From JASHPR01 sp963842355 (GTDB lineage: Bacteria; Actinomycetota; Actinomycetes; Streptosporangiales; Streptosporangiaceae), in assembly GCA_963842355.1 (NCBI GenBank), contig CAWJGC010000004.1:1116001-1180000 (forward strand): a DNA stretch of 64,000 nucleotides, in the 5' to 3' direction. The first letter of the stretch is position 1. Every line of letters starts with the position of its first letter. Of the stretch, positions 53,979 to 63,853 are shown piece after piece. Position numbers and translations under genes: made by a program. A model generated the notes under the pieces. The model was not told the origin of the DNA. It saw only the letters and a list, made by a program, of their open reading frames with translations, and ran no database searches.

Positions 53979-56834
53979 ATGGTCGCAACCGCGCCGACCC
54001 CAGGTCTGCACGGGCGGCGGGCCGAGCTCGGCGAGCTCGGCCGGGCCCTCGACCGGGCGGCTTCCGGACGCCTGGCGGTCGTCCTCGTGGAGGGCGAGGC
54101 CGGGATCGGCAAGACCCGCCTGCTGGACGAGGCTCTGGCGGACGCGCGGGACCGCGGCATGCAGGTCCAGTCCGGCCGGGCCGAGGAGCTGGAACGCACC
54201 CGGCCGTTCGGCCTGATCGCGGACGCGCTGGGCTGCGCCCGGCCGTCGGCTGACCCCCGGCGGTCGGCCATCGCGGCACTGCTGGCCAGCCGCGGCGCGG
54301 GCCGCTCCGGCCCGATCACGGTGAGCAGCGACCCGGGACTCCAGTTCCGGGCGGTCGACGCGGTCGCCGACCTGGCCGAGGAACTGGCGGTGCGCCGGCC
54401 CCTGGTGATCGGCCTGGACGACCTGCAGTGGGCCGACCCGTCCAGCCTGCTGGCCCTGGCCGCGCTCGGCCGGCGCCTGGGCGACCTTCCCGTGGCGCTC
54501 ATCGCGTGCCTGCGGCCCTCCCCGCGGCTTCCCGCGCTGCAGCGGCTCCTCGATGCGCTCGACGGCGCCGGGGCGCGCCGCCTGACCCTGGACGGCCTGG
54601 ACGAGCGCGCCGTGTCCGACCTGGTCGCCGAGGCCGTCGGCGGGGAGCCGGGCCCGGGGCTGCTGGCCGAGGTGGCCGGGGCGGCCGGCAACCCGCTGTT
54701 CGTGACCGAGCTGCTGGCCGCGATCCTCCAGGACGGGATCCTGCCGACCGCGGGCGGGCGCGCCGAGGCGGGGCAGATGACCCTGCCGCCGACCCTGCGG
54801 CTGACCATCCTGCGCCGCCTCAGCTTCCTGCCCGATGCCACCCTGGAGGTGTTGCGTTCTGGATCCATACTCGGGCGCGGCTTCTCGCTCACCGAGCTGT
54901 CCGTGACCACCGGCCGCCCGGTCCTGGCCCTCTCGCAGGCCCTGGCCGAGGCGATCCGGGCCCGGGTGCTCGAGGACGACGGCAGGCGGCTGTGGTTCCG
55001 GCACGACCTGATCCGCGACGCCATCTACGAGGATCTGCCCGGCAGCGTGCGCCTGGCCCTGCACTGGGAGGCGGGCCAGCGGCTGGCGGACGCCGGCCGG
55101 CCCGCCCTGCAGGTGGCCGAGCAGCTCGCCCGCGGCGCCGCCCCCGGGGACACCGAGGCCATCGGCTGGCTCACCCGGGCCGCCCGCGAGGCCGCCCCGA
55201 GATCCCCGGAGACCGCCGCCGACCTGCTCGAACGGGCGATCGGGCTGATGAGCCCGCAGGACCAGGGCCGGGACCAGGCGCTCGCCGAGCGGGCCGGCAG
55301 CCTGATGATGGCCGGCCGGATTCCCGAGGCCGAGGCGGCGTGCCGCAGCCTGCTCGGCCGCGGCCACGATCCGCGGGCGGGCGCCACGGCCCGGATCTGC
55401 CTCGGCCAGGTGCTGCTGACCCAGGGGCGGGCCCAGGACGGCGTGCGCGAACTCGAGCAGGCGGCCGAGTCGCCCCTGCTCACCGGCGCGGAGCGGGCCA
55501 CGGCCCGCGGCTGGGCCGGCGGGTCCCGGTGGGCGCTCGGCGACCTGGAGGGCGCGGCCCGCGCGGGCGAGCAGGCCCGGGCCGAGGCGGCCGCGGCCGG
55601 GGATCACCTGGCCACCAGCATCGCCCATTCCGCGCTCGGGCAGGCGACGGAACAGCGCGGGCGGCTGCGCGACGCGCTGCAGATCATGGACGGCGCGCTG
55701 CGGCTCGCGGACCAGAGCCCGGGTCGTGAGGGGCACCGCTTCCCGGTCCAGATGCACCGGGGGCACATCCTGACCGGGCTGGACCGGGTCCAGGACGCCC
55801 GGGACGCCCTGGTGGCCGGCCGCCGGGTCAGCGAGGAACTCGGCGTGCGCTGGCCGCTGGTGACCAACCAGGCCATGCTCGGCCTGAACCACTACGCGGC
55901 GGGGGAGTGGGACGACGCCACGGCCGAACTCGAGGCGGGCATCGGGCTGGCCGAGGAGACCGGCGAGACCTTCGGCCTCATCCTGGGCCACAACGTGCTG
56001 GCCCTGATCCGGCTGCACCGGGGCGACCTGGCCGGCGCCGGGCAGGCCGCCGCGGCGGCCGCGGCGCTGCTGGCCGGCGCCGGCCCTCGCAACGGCACGT
56101 TCGGCGCGATGTGGTCGCCCGCGCTGCTGCTCGAGGCGGCCGGCCTGCCCGCCGAGGCGTTCGCGGCGCTGGCCGAGATCTGGGACCGGTACGCCCGGTG
56201 GGGGATGGCGCTGGAGTACCCGGTGCTCGGCGCGGATCTGGTCCGCCTGGCCCTCGACCGCGGCGACCCCGCGCGGGCGCGGGACGTGGCCGCCGCGGTC
56301 GCGGACGTCGCGGCCGCGAACGAGGTGCCGTCGCTGACCGGGGCCGCGCTGCGCTGCCGGGGGCTGGCCGAGGACGACCCCGAGCTGCTGGCCGCCGCGG
56401 TAGACGCCTACGCCCGCGGGCCGCGGCCGCTCGAGCTCGCCCTGGCCGCCGAGGACGCCGGCCGCGCCATGGACCGGCACGGCCGGGCCGACCGGGCCCG
56501 CCTGCTGCTCGGCCGGGCGGCCGCCGGCTACGAGCGCCTCGACGCCGCCCGGGACCTGGCCCGCGCCGAGTCGGCCTTGCGCGACCTGGGCATCCGGCGG
56601 GGCCGCCGCGGGCCGCGCGGGCGGCCGCGGACCGGCTGGCCGAGCCTGACCGTGACCGAGCTGACGGTCGCGGGCCTGGTCGCCGAGGGGCTGACCAACC
56701 CGCAGATCGGAGACCGGCTGTACGTGTCGCGGCGCACCGTGCAGACCCACCTCGTCCACATCTTCGCCAAGCTCGACATCTCCTCCCGGGCCCAGCTCGC
56801 GGCCGAGGCGACCCGGCAGCCGGCGGCGCGGTAG
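53979..56834 (+). CDS. Large LuxR-family ATPase regulator (LAL/MalT type)
   Basis: A 951-aa regulator. N-terminal AAA-like ATPase: Walker A VEGEAGIGKTRLLDEA near residue 40, Walker B PLVIGLDDLQWADPSSLLAL near 140; a long TPR-like helical region (residues about 350-850); and a C-terminal LuxR helix-turn-helix LTVTELTVAGLVAEGLTNPQIGDRLYVSRRTVQTHLVHIFAKLDI. Such proteins activate antibiotic or catabolic clusters. ATG 53979. Targets unknown; the next gene is a candidate. Confidence 0.92.
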   Translation: MVATAPTPGLHGRRAELGELGRALDRAASGRLAVVLVEGEAGIGKTRLLDEALADARDRGMQVQSGRAEELERTRPFGLIADALGCARPSADPRRSAIAALLASRGAGRSGPITVSSDPGLQFRAVDAVADLAEELAVRRPLVIGLDDLQWADPSSLLALAALGRRLGDLPVALIACLRPSPRLPALQRLLDALDGAGARRLTLDGLDERAVSDLVAEAVGGEPGPGLLAEVAGAAGNPLFVTELLAAILQDGILPTAGGRAEAGQMTLPPTLRLTILRRLSFLPDATLEVLRSGSILGRGFSLTELSVTTGRPVLALSQALAEAIRARVLEDDGRRLWFRHDLIRDAIYEDLPGSVRLALHWEAGQRLADAGRPALQVAEQLARGAAPGDTEAIGWLTRAAREAAPRSPETAADLLERAIGLMSPQDQGRDQALAERAGSLMMAGRIPEAEAACRSLLGRGHDPRAGATARICLGQVLLTQGRAQDGVRELEQAAESPLLTGAERATARGWAGGSRWALGDLEGAARAGEQARAEAAAAGDHLATSIAHSALGQATEQRGRLRDALQIMDGALRLADQSPGREGHRFPVQMHRGHILTGLDRVQDARDALVAGRRVSEELGVRWPLVTNQAMLGLNHYAAGEWDDATAELEAGIGLAEETGETFGLILGHNVLALIRLHRGDLAGAGQAAAAAAALLAGAGPRNGTFGAMWSPALLLEAAGLPAEAFAALAEIWDRYARWGMALEYPVLGADLVRLALDRGDPARARDVAAAVADVAAANEVPSLTGAALRCRGLAEDDPELLAAAVDAYARGPRPLELALAAEDAGRAMDRHGRADRARLLLGRAAAGYERLDAARDLARAESALRDLGIRRGRRGPRGRPRTGWPSLTVTELTVAGLVAEGLTNPQIGDRLYVSRRTVQTHLVHIFAKLDISSRAQLAAEATRQPAAR

Positions 56835-56863
56835 GCTCGCTGGCCGGGCCAGGAAGGAGCGTC

Positions 56864-57730
56864 ATGGCGCAGGAGGGGTTCATCGAGGTTCCCGGCGGGC
56901 GGGTCTGGTACCGCTCGGTCGGCGAGGGCGGGACGCCGCTGCTGTGCCTGCACGGCGGGCCCGGCTTCACCCACTACTACCTGGAGCCCCTCGAGGCTCT
57001 CGCGGACCGGCGGCAGGTGATCTTCTACGACCAGCTCGGCTGCGGGCGCTCGGACCACCCCGACGACACCGCGCTGTGGACGGTGGAGCGCTTCGTCGAG
57101 GAGCTGGCCCGGGTCCGGGCGGCGCTCGGGCTCGGCCGGCTGCACCTGTTCGGCAGCTCCTGGGGCGGCATGCTGGCCCTGCAGTACGTGCTCGACCGCC
57201 GGCCCGAGCTGGAGAGCCTGATCCTGTGCGGCAGCCCGGCGAGCATGATCAGGTGGGTCGAGGACTGCGACGAGCTGCTGGCGGCCCAGCCGGACCAGGT
57301 GCGCCGGGTCATCCGCGAGCACGAGGAGGCGGGGTTCACCGCCTGCCCGGAGTACCAGGCGGCCATCCTGGGCTTCTACCGCGAGCACGTCTGCCGCCTC
57401 ACCCCGTGGCCCGCGGGCCTGGAACGGTCCTTCGCCGAGGCCGGCTACGCCGTGTACAACACCATGAACGGCCCCAGCGAGTTCACCGTGACCGGCACGC
57501 TGAAGACCTGGGACGTGATGGACCGCCTCGGCGAGATCGACGTGCCGGCGCTGCTGGTCGGCGGGCGGTACGACGAATGCCGGCCGGCCCACCTGGAGGA
57601 GATGCACCGGCGGATCACCGGGTCACAGCTCGCGATCATCGAGGACGCCTCGCACCTGTGCTTCGCCGAGCAGCCGCGTGAGTTCACCGGCCTGGTCAAC
57701 GCGTTCCTGGAGCGCGTGGAGGCGGGCTGA
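56864..57730 (+). CDS. Proline-iminopeptidase-like alpha/beta hydrolase
   Basis: A 288-aa serine hydrolase: LLCLHGGPGFTHYYLEPLEAL (HGGPG oxyanion motif), FYDQLGCGRSDHP, nucleophile elbow FGSSWGGMLALQY, LLVGGRYDECRP (Asp) and DASHLCFAEQP (His). Motifs fit prolyl/tricorn-interacting aminopeptidases. AGGAAGGAG precedes ATG 56864. Begins 30 bp after the LAL regulator, so possibly co-transcribed. Confidence 0.9.
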   Translation: MAQEGFIEVPGGRVWYRSVGEGGTPLLCLHGGPGFTHYYLEPLEALADRRQVIFYDQLGCGRSDHPDDTALWTVERFVEELARVRAALGLGRLHLFGSSWGGMLALQYVLDRRPELESLILCGSPASMIRWVEDCDELLAAQPDQVRRVIREHEEAGFTACPEYQAAILGFYREHVCRLTPWPAGLERSFAEAGYAVYNTMNGPSEFTVTGTLKTWDVMDRLGEIDVPALLVGGRYDECRPAHLEEMHRRITGSQLAIIEDASHLCFAEQPREFTGLVNAFLERVEAG

Positions 57731-57800
57731 GCGCGCCGGCCGCGCACCTGGCGCACCCCGCGCACCCGAGCGACCCGCGCACCCGCGTGCCCCGCGCCAC

Positions 57801-57827
57801 CTGCGGGGGTTTCCTGAACCCCCGCAG
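57801..57827. terminator. Strong hairpin after the hydrolase gene
   Basis: CTGCGGGGGTT (57801-57811) and AACCCCCGCAG (57817-57827) pair perfectly with a five-base loop, without a T-run, as is usual for actinobacterial terminators. About 70 bp after the hydrolase stop. Confidence 0.7.
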
Positions 57828-57899
57828 TGGGCAAGGATGGCTACTCATCAGCCGGCCGGGGACGGCAGCGCCCGGCCGCCGCTTAAGCGAGGCAGGCCA

Positions 57900-58298
57900 G
57901 TGAGCGAACAGATCAGCGGGACGCACGGACCGGCGGAGGACGACGCGATCAAGCGTCAGGACCGCAGCGAGCTGGAGGCGCACGGCGCGGAGTGGCCCGA
58001 CCCCGAGTCGGCGGGCGAGGACGGGCCGGACGCGACCTGGGCCGGGCACGGCCGGTTCGCCGGGACACCGGGCGGAGAAGACTGGGATGCCGTCGAGCTG
58101 CGCAGCGATCTGGCCCGGCACCTGGACCGCACCGCGTTCCCCGCGACCCGGGCCCGCCTGCTCGATACCCTGGCCGCGCGCGGGGCGGACCAGCGCCTGG
58201 TGGACCTGGTGTCGTCGCTCCCGGCCGGGGTCAGGTTCGCCACCCTGGGCGAGCTGGTGCGGGCGCTGGGGCTGCCCATAGAAGAGCGCTCGACCTGA
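57900..58298 (+). CDS. DUF2795 domain protein
   Basis: A 132-aa protein. A polar N-terminal half (AEDDAIKRQDRSELEAHGAEWPDPESAGEDGPDAT) is followed by a DUF2795-like alpha-helical domain (ELRSDLARHLDRTAFPATRARLLDTLAARGADQRLVDLVSSLPAGVRFATLGELVRALGL: helices around FPATRARLLD and SLPAG.RF). GTG 57900. Function unknown; common in actinobacteria. Confidence 0.85.
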   Translation: MSEQISGTHGPAEDDAIKRQDRSELEAHGAEWPDPESAGEDGPDATWAGHGRFAGTPGGEDWDAVELRSDLARHLDRTAFPATRARLLDTLAARGADQRLVDLVSSLPAGVRFATLGELVRALGLPIEERST

Positions 58299-58325
58299 GC
58301 GGCGTCACCCGTCACCCGTCACCCG

Positions 58326-58865
58326 TCACCAGGCCGGCTTGGCGATGTCGGCCGGGCGGAGGCGGTACTGCTGCAGCCGCAGGTGATGGTACTTCTCGGT
58401 CTCGCCGACCCACTCCATGCCGATGCGCCTGACCGTCGCCGTGGCCCGCGTGTTGGTCGGCCGCACGACCGCGATGACCTGCTCGATGCCCTGGTCGAAC
58501 GCCCACCGCGCCAGGGCCACCCCGGTCTCGGTGGCGTAGCCGTGGCCCCACTCCTGCGGGTGCAGCTGCCAGCCGATCTCGAACTCGTCGTCCGGCAGCA
58601 GCGGCAGCAGGGTCGCCCCGCCGATCAGGCGCCCGTCCTCGCGCAGTTCGATCGCCCAGCGGCCCGCGGGCGTCAGCAGGCGCTCGTCCTCGGCGATCCA
58701 CTGCTGCAGGACCAGGCGCATGGCCGCGGCGTCGAGCACCCGGTCCATCACCGGCACCAGCCAGTGCGCGACGTCGGCGTGGCCGTAGGCGCCGAGCGCC
58801 GCCGCGGCGTCGTCAATCGTCCAGGGACGCAGGATCAGGCGCTCGGTGTCCAGTCGCGGGGCCAT
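58326..58865 (-). CDS. GNAT-family N-acetyltransferase
   Basis: A 179-aa RimJ-type acetyltransferase: PRLDTERLILRPWTIDDA start, GRLIGGATLLPL, EIGWQLHPQEWGHGYATET (acetyl-CoA loop QEWGHGYA) and NTRATATVRRIGMEWVGET. Probably acetylates a small molecule or protein N-terminus. ATG 58865. Confidence 0.92.
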   Translation of the reverse strand: MAPRLDTERLILRPWTIDDAAAALGAYGHADVAHWLVPVMDRVLDAAAMRLVLQQWIAEDERLLTPAGRWAIELREDGRLIGGATLLPLLPDDEFEIGWQLHPQEWGHGYATETGVALARWAFDQGIEQVIAVVRPTNTRATATVRRIGMEWVGETEKYHHLRLQQYRLRPADIAKPAW

Positions 58866-59165
58866 GCCCTCACGATAGCCGGGGCGCCAGCGGCCATCGT
58901 CGCTACCGGGTGCGGCTTCCCCGGGTGCTCCGGCCGTTCCCGCGGACCCGGGTCACGCGCCCGGCGAGGTCGTCGCCCGGCGCATCACCACGCGGGTCGC
59001 CTGGCCGAGGCCGCCGGAGCGGCGCGACTGCTCGAAAGTTGTGCAGAAGTGGCTGTTCCCACGACCACTTCCGCACACTTTTCCCGGGATCATGAACACT
59101 TGCTCTCCGGCCGGGTGACGTAGAAGGCTGGTCAGGGTTGGGCACCGGTAGGAGGGAAGGCGCGA
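58866..59165. repeat. Intergenic region with inverted repeat 59034-59083
   Basis: Arms 59034-59052 and 59065-59083 pair at 16 of 19 positions (GAAAGTTGTGCAGAAGTGG against CCACTTCCGCACACTTTTC) with a 12-base loop, followed by GGGATCATGAAC. A loose member of the GATCATG family. The rest of the region shows no gene; GGAGGGAAGG at its end serves the next gene. Confidence 0.65.
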
Positions 59166-60739
59166 ATGCCGGACTTGTTGAGCATCTACGCCGGGAGCCA
59201 GCCGGACAAGCTGGCCGTGGTGGACGACCGGGGCGGCGGCGACGTGGTCCGCTGGACCTACGCCGAGCTCGAGGCCGAGGCGAACCGCCTGGGTAACGCG
59301 CTGGTCTCGCTCGGGATCACCCCGGGCGAGAAGGTCGTCTGGTGCGGTCCCAACTCCCGGCAGGTGGTGGCCGTCGTCAACGCGGCCAGGAAGGCCGGCG
59401 CGGTCGCCGTCCCGCTCAACTACCGGCTCACCGCCGAGGAGGCGCTGTACGTCATCGACAACTGCGACGCCTCGATCGCGTACGTGGACGCCGAGCACGC
59501 GCCGATGTTCGCCGCGCTGCGCGGCCGGCTCGACAAGGTGCGGCAGGTCATCGTGTACGGCGGCACGCCGCCCGCGGGCATGCTGGGCGACGATTTCGTG
59601 GCCGCGGCCTCGCCGGAGCCGCCCGCCGAGCCCGGCGAAGGCGACGGTGACGGCGACGGCGACGGCGTCGCGGGGACCATGATCTACACGTCGGGGACCA
59701 CCGGCAAGCCCAAGGGCGCGCTCCGGCGCGGCCGCCCGATCGACGCAGCGGTCGTGGGCTTGTTCGGCCTGATCGGCTACACGCCCGACGACATCTACCT
59801 CACGTCAGGCCCGCTGTACCACAGCGGCCCCGGCGGCTTCATGGGCGGCGCCCTGGCCCTCGGCCAGACGATCGTGGTGCAGCGGAAGTTCGACCCGGAG
59901 GACTGGCTGCGCCTGGTGGACGCCTACCGGGTCAGCTCCACGTTCTGCGCTCCCGCGCTCATCCGGATGGTGTGCAGCCTGCCGCCCGAGGTGAAGGCAT
60001 GTACAACCGGTCGTCCATGAAGCGGATGATCGCCAACGCCGCGCCGTGGAGCTTCGCGCTGAAGCAGCTGTACCTGGCCGACTTCCCCGAGGACTCGCTG
60101 TGGGAGGTGTACGGGTCGACCGAGCTGGGCGTGAACTGCGTCCTGGAGCCGAAGGACCAGCTGCGCAAGCCCGGCTCGTGCGGCAAGCCCGCGCCCGGCG
60201 TGGAGATCTGCCTGTTCGACGTCGACGGAGAGGAGGTGACCGGGAGCGGGCCGGATCATCCGGGCGAGCTGTACGTGCGCGCGACGGTCGTCTTCGACGA
60301 GTACTACAAGCGGAAGGAGAGCTACGAGGCGGCGCGGCGCGGCGATTTCCACACGGTGGGGGACATCGCCTACCGCGACGGCGAGGGATACCTCTACATC
60401 TGCGACCGCAAGAGCGACATGATCATCACCGGCGGGATGAACGTCTACCCCGCCGAGATCGAGGCGGTGCTGGAGCAGAGCCCCGCCGTCTACGAGGCCG
60501 CGGTGTTCGGGATCCCGTCGCAGGAGTGGGGCGAGGCGGTCCACGCCGCGGTGGTGCGCGCCCCCGGCGCGTCGTTGTCGGATCAGGACGTGATGGCGTT
60601 CTGCCGGGAGCACCTGGCCGGGTACAAGACGCCCCGGTCGGTGTCGTTCCTCGAGGAGCTGCCCCGGACCGGCTCCGGCAAGATCCTCAAGCGCGTGCTG
60701 CGCGCCCCGTACTGGGCCGGCCACAGCCAGCTCGCCTGA
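59166..60739 (+). pseudogene. Acyl-CoA synthetase (AMP-binding), apparent frameshift
   Basis: Adenylate-forming ligase split over two frames. The first (59166 to about 59998) holds PDLLSIYAGSQPDKLAVVDD, the P-loop IYTSGTTGKPKGA and PLYHSGP. The second continues YNRSSMKRMIANAAPWSFALK, VYGSTELG, HTVGDIAYRDGEGYLYICDRKSDMIITGGMNVYPAEIE and the Lys-containing RTGSGKILKRVL near the end. One missing base near 59995-60000 rejoins them (span 1574 nt). Both halves are intact in motifs, so assembly error is possible. Confidence 0.88.
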
Positions 60740-60775
60740 CCTCCCCGCTGGAGGCGCTCCTGCGCGGCTAGGCGG

Positions 60776-62431
60776 TCAGCCCGGCTTGCGGTGGCGGTAG
60801 AACTCGAGCGGTTCGGGCGGCAGGGGAGTGTTCCCGAGGATCAGGTCGGCCGCCTTCTCGGCCAGCATCATCACCGGGGCGTAGATGTTGCCGTTGGTGA
60901 CGTACGGCATGGCCGACGCGTCCACCACGCGCAGGCCCTCGAGCCCGTGCACCTTCATGCTCGCCGGGTCGAGCACCGACCTGTCGCCGGTGCCCATCTT
61001 GCAGGTGCACGAGGGGTGCAGCGCGGTCTCCGCGTCCCGGCCCACCCAGTCCAGGATCTGCTCGTCGGTCTGCACCCCGGGGCCCGGTGACAGCTCTCCG
61101 TCGTTAAACGGGTCGAAGGCCGGCTGGTTCAGGATGTCGCGGGCGGCGCGGATCGCCTCCACCCACTCGCGGCGGTCCTGCGCGGTGGAGACGTAGTTGA
61201 ACCGCAGCGCGGGATGGACGCGCGGGTCGGTCGACGTGATCTTCACCGAGCCCCGCGCGTCGGAGTACATCGGGCCGATGTGGACCTGGTAGCCGTGCCC
61301 GCCCGCCGGGACCGAGCCGTCGTAGCGGATCGCGATCGGCAGGAAGTGGAACATCAGGTTGGGGTAGTCGGCGTCGTCGTTGCTGCGGGCGAAGCCGCCC
61401 CCCTCGAAGTGGTTGGTCGCGCCGGGGCCGCCGCGCAGCAGCAGCCAGTTGGCCCCGATCCACGGGCGGTTGCGCCACTTCAGCGCCGGCTGCACGGAGA
61501 CCGGGAGCTTGCACCCGTACTGGATGTACACCTCGAGGTGATCCTGCAGGTTCTCGCCGACCCCGGGCAGGTCGGCCGTGACCTCGATGCCGAGGCGCTC
61601 GAGTTCGGCCGCGGGCCCGACCCCGGACAGCTGGAGCAGTTGCGGCGAGTTGATGGCGCCGCCGCACAAGATCACCTCGCGGGCCGACGCGGTCCTGGGC
61701 TGGCCCGGGCCGCGGGTGTACTGCACGCCGGCCGCGCGCTGGTCCTCGAACAGGATCCTGGTGACGAACGCCCGGCACTCGACCCGCAGGTTCGGCCGGT
61801 CCATGACCGGGTGCAGGTACGCGCGCGCGGCGCTCAGCCGCCGGCCGCGGTGCACGTTGCGGTCGAACGCGGCGAAGCCTTCCTGCCGGTAGCCGTTGAG
61901 GTCGTCGGTCAGCTCGTACCCGGCCTGCTGGACCGCCGCGAAGAACGCCGTGAACAGCGGGCTGCTGGCCGGGCCGCGCTCCAGCACGAGCGGCCCCTCG
62001 TGGCCGCGCCACTTCCCCCCTCCGGCCAGGCAGGTCTCCATCTTCTTGAAGTAAGGCAGGCAGTGCGCGTAGTCCCAGGCTTCCAGGCCCGGGTCGGCGG
62101 CCCAGCGCTCGTAGTCCAGCGGGTTGCCGCGCTGGAAGATCATCCCGTTGATGCTGCTCGACCCGCCGAGCACCTTGCCCCGGGCGTGATAGATCCGCCG
62201 CCCGTGCAGGAACGGCTCCGGCTGCGAGGAGTACTTCCAGTCGTAGAACCGGTTCCCGATGGGATAGGTCAGCGCCGCGGGCATGTGGATGAACGTGTCC
62301 CACCGGTAGTCCGGGCGTCCCGCCTCGAGGACCAGCACCCGGTGATCGGGGTCGGCGCTGAGCCGGCTGGCCAGCGCGCACCCGGCCGAACCGCCGCCGA
62401 CGATGACGAAGTCGTACTCTGGTGCGCTCAC
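60776..62431 (-). CDS. GMC oxidoreductase, choline dehydrogenase-like
   Basis: A 551-aa FAD enzyme: VIVGGGSAGCALASRL (FAD Rossmann), GKVLGGSSSINGMIFQRG, CGGAINSPQLLQLSGVG and the BetA-type HPSCTCKMG and VDASAMPYVTNGNIYAPVMMLAEKAAD (catalytic His/Asn area). Could oxidise choline or another alcohol. GTG 62431. Mycofactocin systems also have a GMC partner (MftG), but this one is unlinked and looks BetA-like. Confidence 0.92.
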   Translation of the reverse strand: MSAPEYDFVIVGGGSAGCALASRLSADPDHRVLVLEAGRPDYRWDTFIHMPAALTYPIGNRFYDWKYSSQPEPFLHGRRIYHARGKVLGGSSSINGMIFQRGNPLDYERWAADPGLEAWDYAHCLPYFKKMETCLAGGGKWRGHEGPLVLERGPASSPLFTAFFAAVQQAGYELTDDLNGYRQEGFAAFDRNVHRGRRLSAARAYLHPVMDRPNLRVECRAFVTRILFEDQRAAGVQYTRGPGQPRTASAREVILCGGAINSPQLLQLSGVGPAAELERLGIEVTADLPGVGENLQDHLEVYIQYGCKLPVSVQPALKWRNRPWIGANWLLLRGGPGATNHFEGGGFARSNDDADYPNLMFHFLPIAIRYDGSVPAGGHGYQVHIGPMYSDARGSVKITSTDPRVHPALRFNYVSTAQDRREWVEAIRAARDILNQPAFDPFNDGELSPGPGVQTDEQILDWVGRDAETALHPSCTCKMGTGDRSVLDPASMKVHGLEGLRVVDASAMPYVTNGNIYAPVMMLAEKAADLILGNTPLPPEPLEFYRHRKPG

Positions 62432-62443
62432 GGGCGCCTCCCC

Positions 62444-63754
62444 TCAGCAGCCGATGCGCTCGATCACCAGGGGCTGCGCCGGCGGCGGGTCATCGCCGAT
62501 CTCGATGGCCCCGGCCAGCTCGGCCCGGGCCGTGTCCAGCCGCCACGGGTCGTCACCCCACAGGTCCGCGATGGGCTGGCCGTGCGTCACCCGGTCGCCG
62601 GGCTTGGCCAGGCACATGATGCCGGCCGCCGCCGACACCGCCTCTCCCGGCCGGGACCGCCCGGCGCCCAGCCGCCACGCCGCCATGCCGACCGCCCGGG
62701 CGTCCAGGCGGCGGAGCACCCCGTCTCGCTCCGCCGGCACCGTCCCGAGCAGCTGACCCCGGGGGAGCGGCTGGTCCAGGTCGCCTCCCTGGGCCGTGAC
62801 CATGTCCTGGAACCGCCGCAGGGCCCGGCCGTCGTCCAGGGCCGCCGCCGGGTCCCCGCCGATCCCGGCCAGCCGCAGCATGGCCTCGGCTTCGGCCAGC
62901 ACCAGATCCCGCACGTCCCGCGGGCCGCCTCCGCCCAGCACGTCCAGGGCCTCCTGGACCTCGACCGCGTTGCCCACGGCCCGGCCGAGCGGCGTGTCCA
63001 TGGCCGTGATCATGGCCGCGGTGCGCACCCCGCGCGCTTCGCCCAGCTCCACCATGGTCTGCGCCAGCCGCCGGGCCCGGCCGAGGTCGGTCATGAACGC
63101 CCCGGTGCCGACCTTGACGTCCAGCAGCAGCGACTGCGTCCCCTCCGCCACCTTCTTGGACATGATCGAGCTGGCGATCAGCGGGATCGACTCCACGGTC
63201 GCCGTGATGTCGCGCAGCGCGTACAGGCGCCGGTCCGCCGGGGCCAGCTCCGGGCCGGCCGCCGTGATCACGCCGCCCACCTCGGCGAGCACCCGGAGCA
63301 TCTCGTCCGGGCCCAGGCCGGCTCGCCAGCCGGCGATGGCCTCCATCTTGTCGAGCGTCCCGCCCGTGTGGCCCAGACCTCGCCCCGACATCTGCGGCAC
63401 GGCCGCGCCGAACCCGGCGACCAGCGGCACCAGGATCAGCGACAGCTTGTCCCCGACCCCGCCCGTCGAGTGCTTGTCCACGGTCGGCCGGCCCAGCGGG
63501 GAGAGGTCGATGCGCCGGCCGGACGCGATCATCGCCTCGGTCCAGGCGGACAGCTCGCCGGACGCCATGCCCCGCCAGACGATGGCCATGAGCAGCGCCG
63601 CCATCTGCTCCTCGGCGAACTCGCCGCCCAGGTACGCCTGCATGAGGCGCTCGATCCGGCGCGGGCTCAGCACACCGCCGTCGCGCTTGTCGCGTATCAC
63701 GCCGACCGGGTCGAATGGCTCGGTGCGGCCGGATTCTCCGCTCATGCTGGTCAT
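62444..63754 (-). CDS. deoA: Thymidine phosphorylase
   Basis: A 436-aa nucleoside phosphorylase: PFDPVGVIRDKRDGG at the start, VDKHSTGGVGDKLSLIL (phosphate site), MSGRGLGHTGGTLDKMEAIAGW (family signature), SSIMSKKVAEG (base site). Releases thymine and 2-deoxyribose 1-phosphate, feeding deoC. ATG 63754; a shorter start at 63745 is possible. Divergent from the MFS gene. Confidence 0.96.
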   Translation of the reverse strand: MTSMSGESGRTEPFDPVGVIRDKRDGGVLSPRRIERLMQAYLGGEFAEEQMAALLMAIVWRGMASGELSAWTEAMIASGRRIDLSPLGRPTVDKHSTGGVGDKLSLILVPLVAGFGAAVPQMSGRGLGHTGGTLDKMEAIAGWRAGLGPDEMLRVLAEVGGVITAAGPELAPADRRLYALRDITATVESIPLIASSIMSKKVAEGTQSLLLDVKVGTGAFMTDLGRARRLAQTMVELGEARGVRTAAMITAMDTPLGRAVGNAVEVQEALDVLGGGGPRDVRDLVLAEAEAMLRLAGIGGDPAAALDDGRALRRFQDMVTAQGGDLDQPLPRGQLLGTVPAERDGVLRRLDARAVGMAAWRLGAGRSRPGEAVSAAAGIMCLAKPGDRVTHGQPIADLWGDDPWRLDTARAELAGAIEIGDDPPPAQPLVIERIGC

Positions 63755-63853
63755 CTTCTCAGTCTCCGGGTACAGCCGATGCTGACCGCGGGGGTGAGAT
63801 GATCCCGAGAGGCCTCATGGAGTGCCGGTCAGCACCGGAGGAGCATGTAAACC

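Noticed and set aside
60776..62431. Assignment of the GMC oxidoreductase as MftG
   Set aside because: Not linked to the mft locus, and its HPSCTCKMG and C-terminal motifs look like choline-dehydrogenase-type enzymes.
61214..63802. Plus-strand ORF of 862 codons opposite the GMC and deoA genes
   Set aside because: Compositional shadow spanning two well-supported minus-strand genes.
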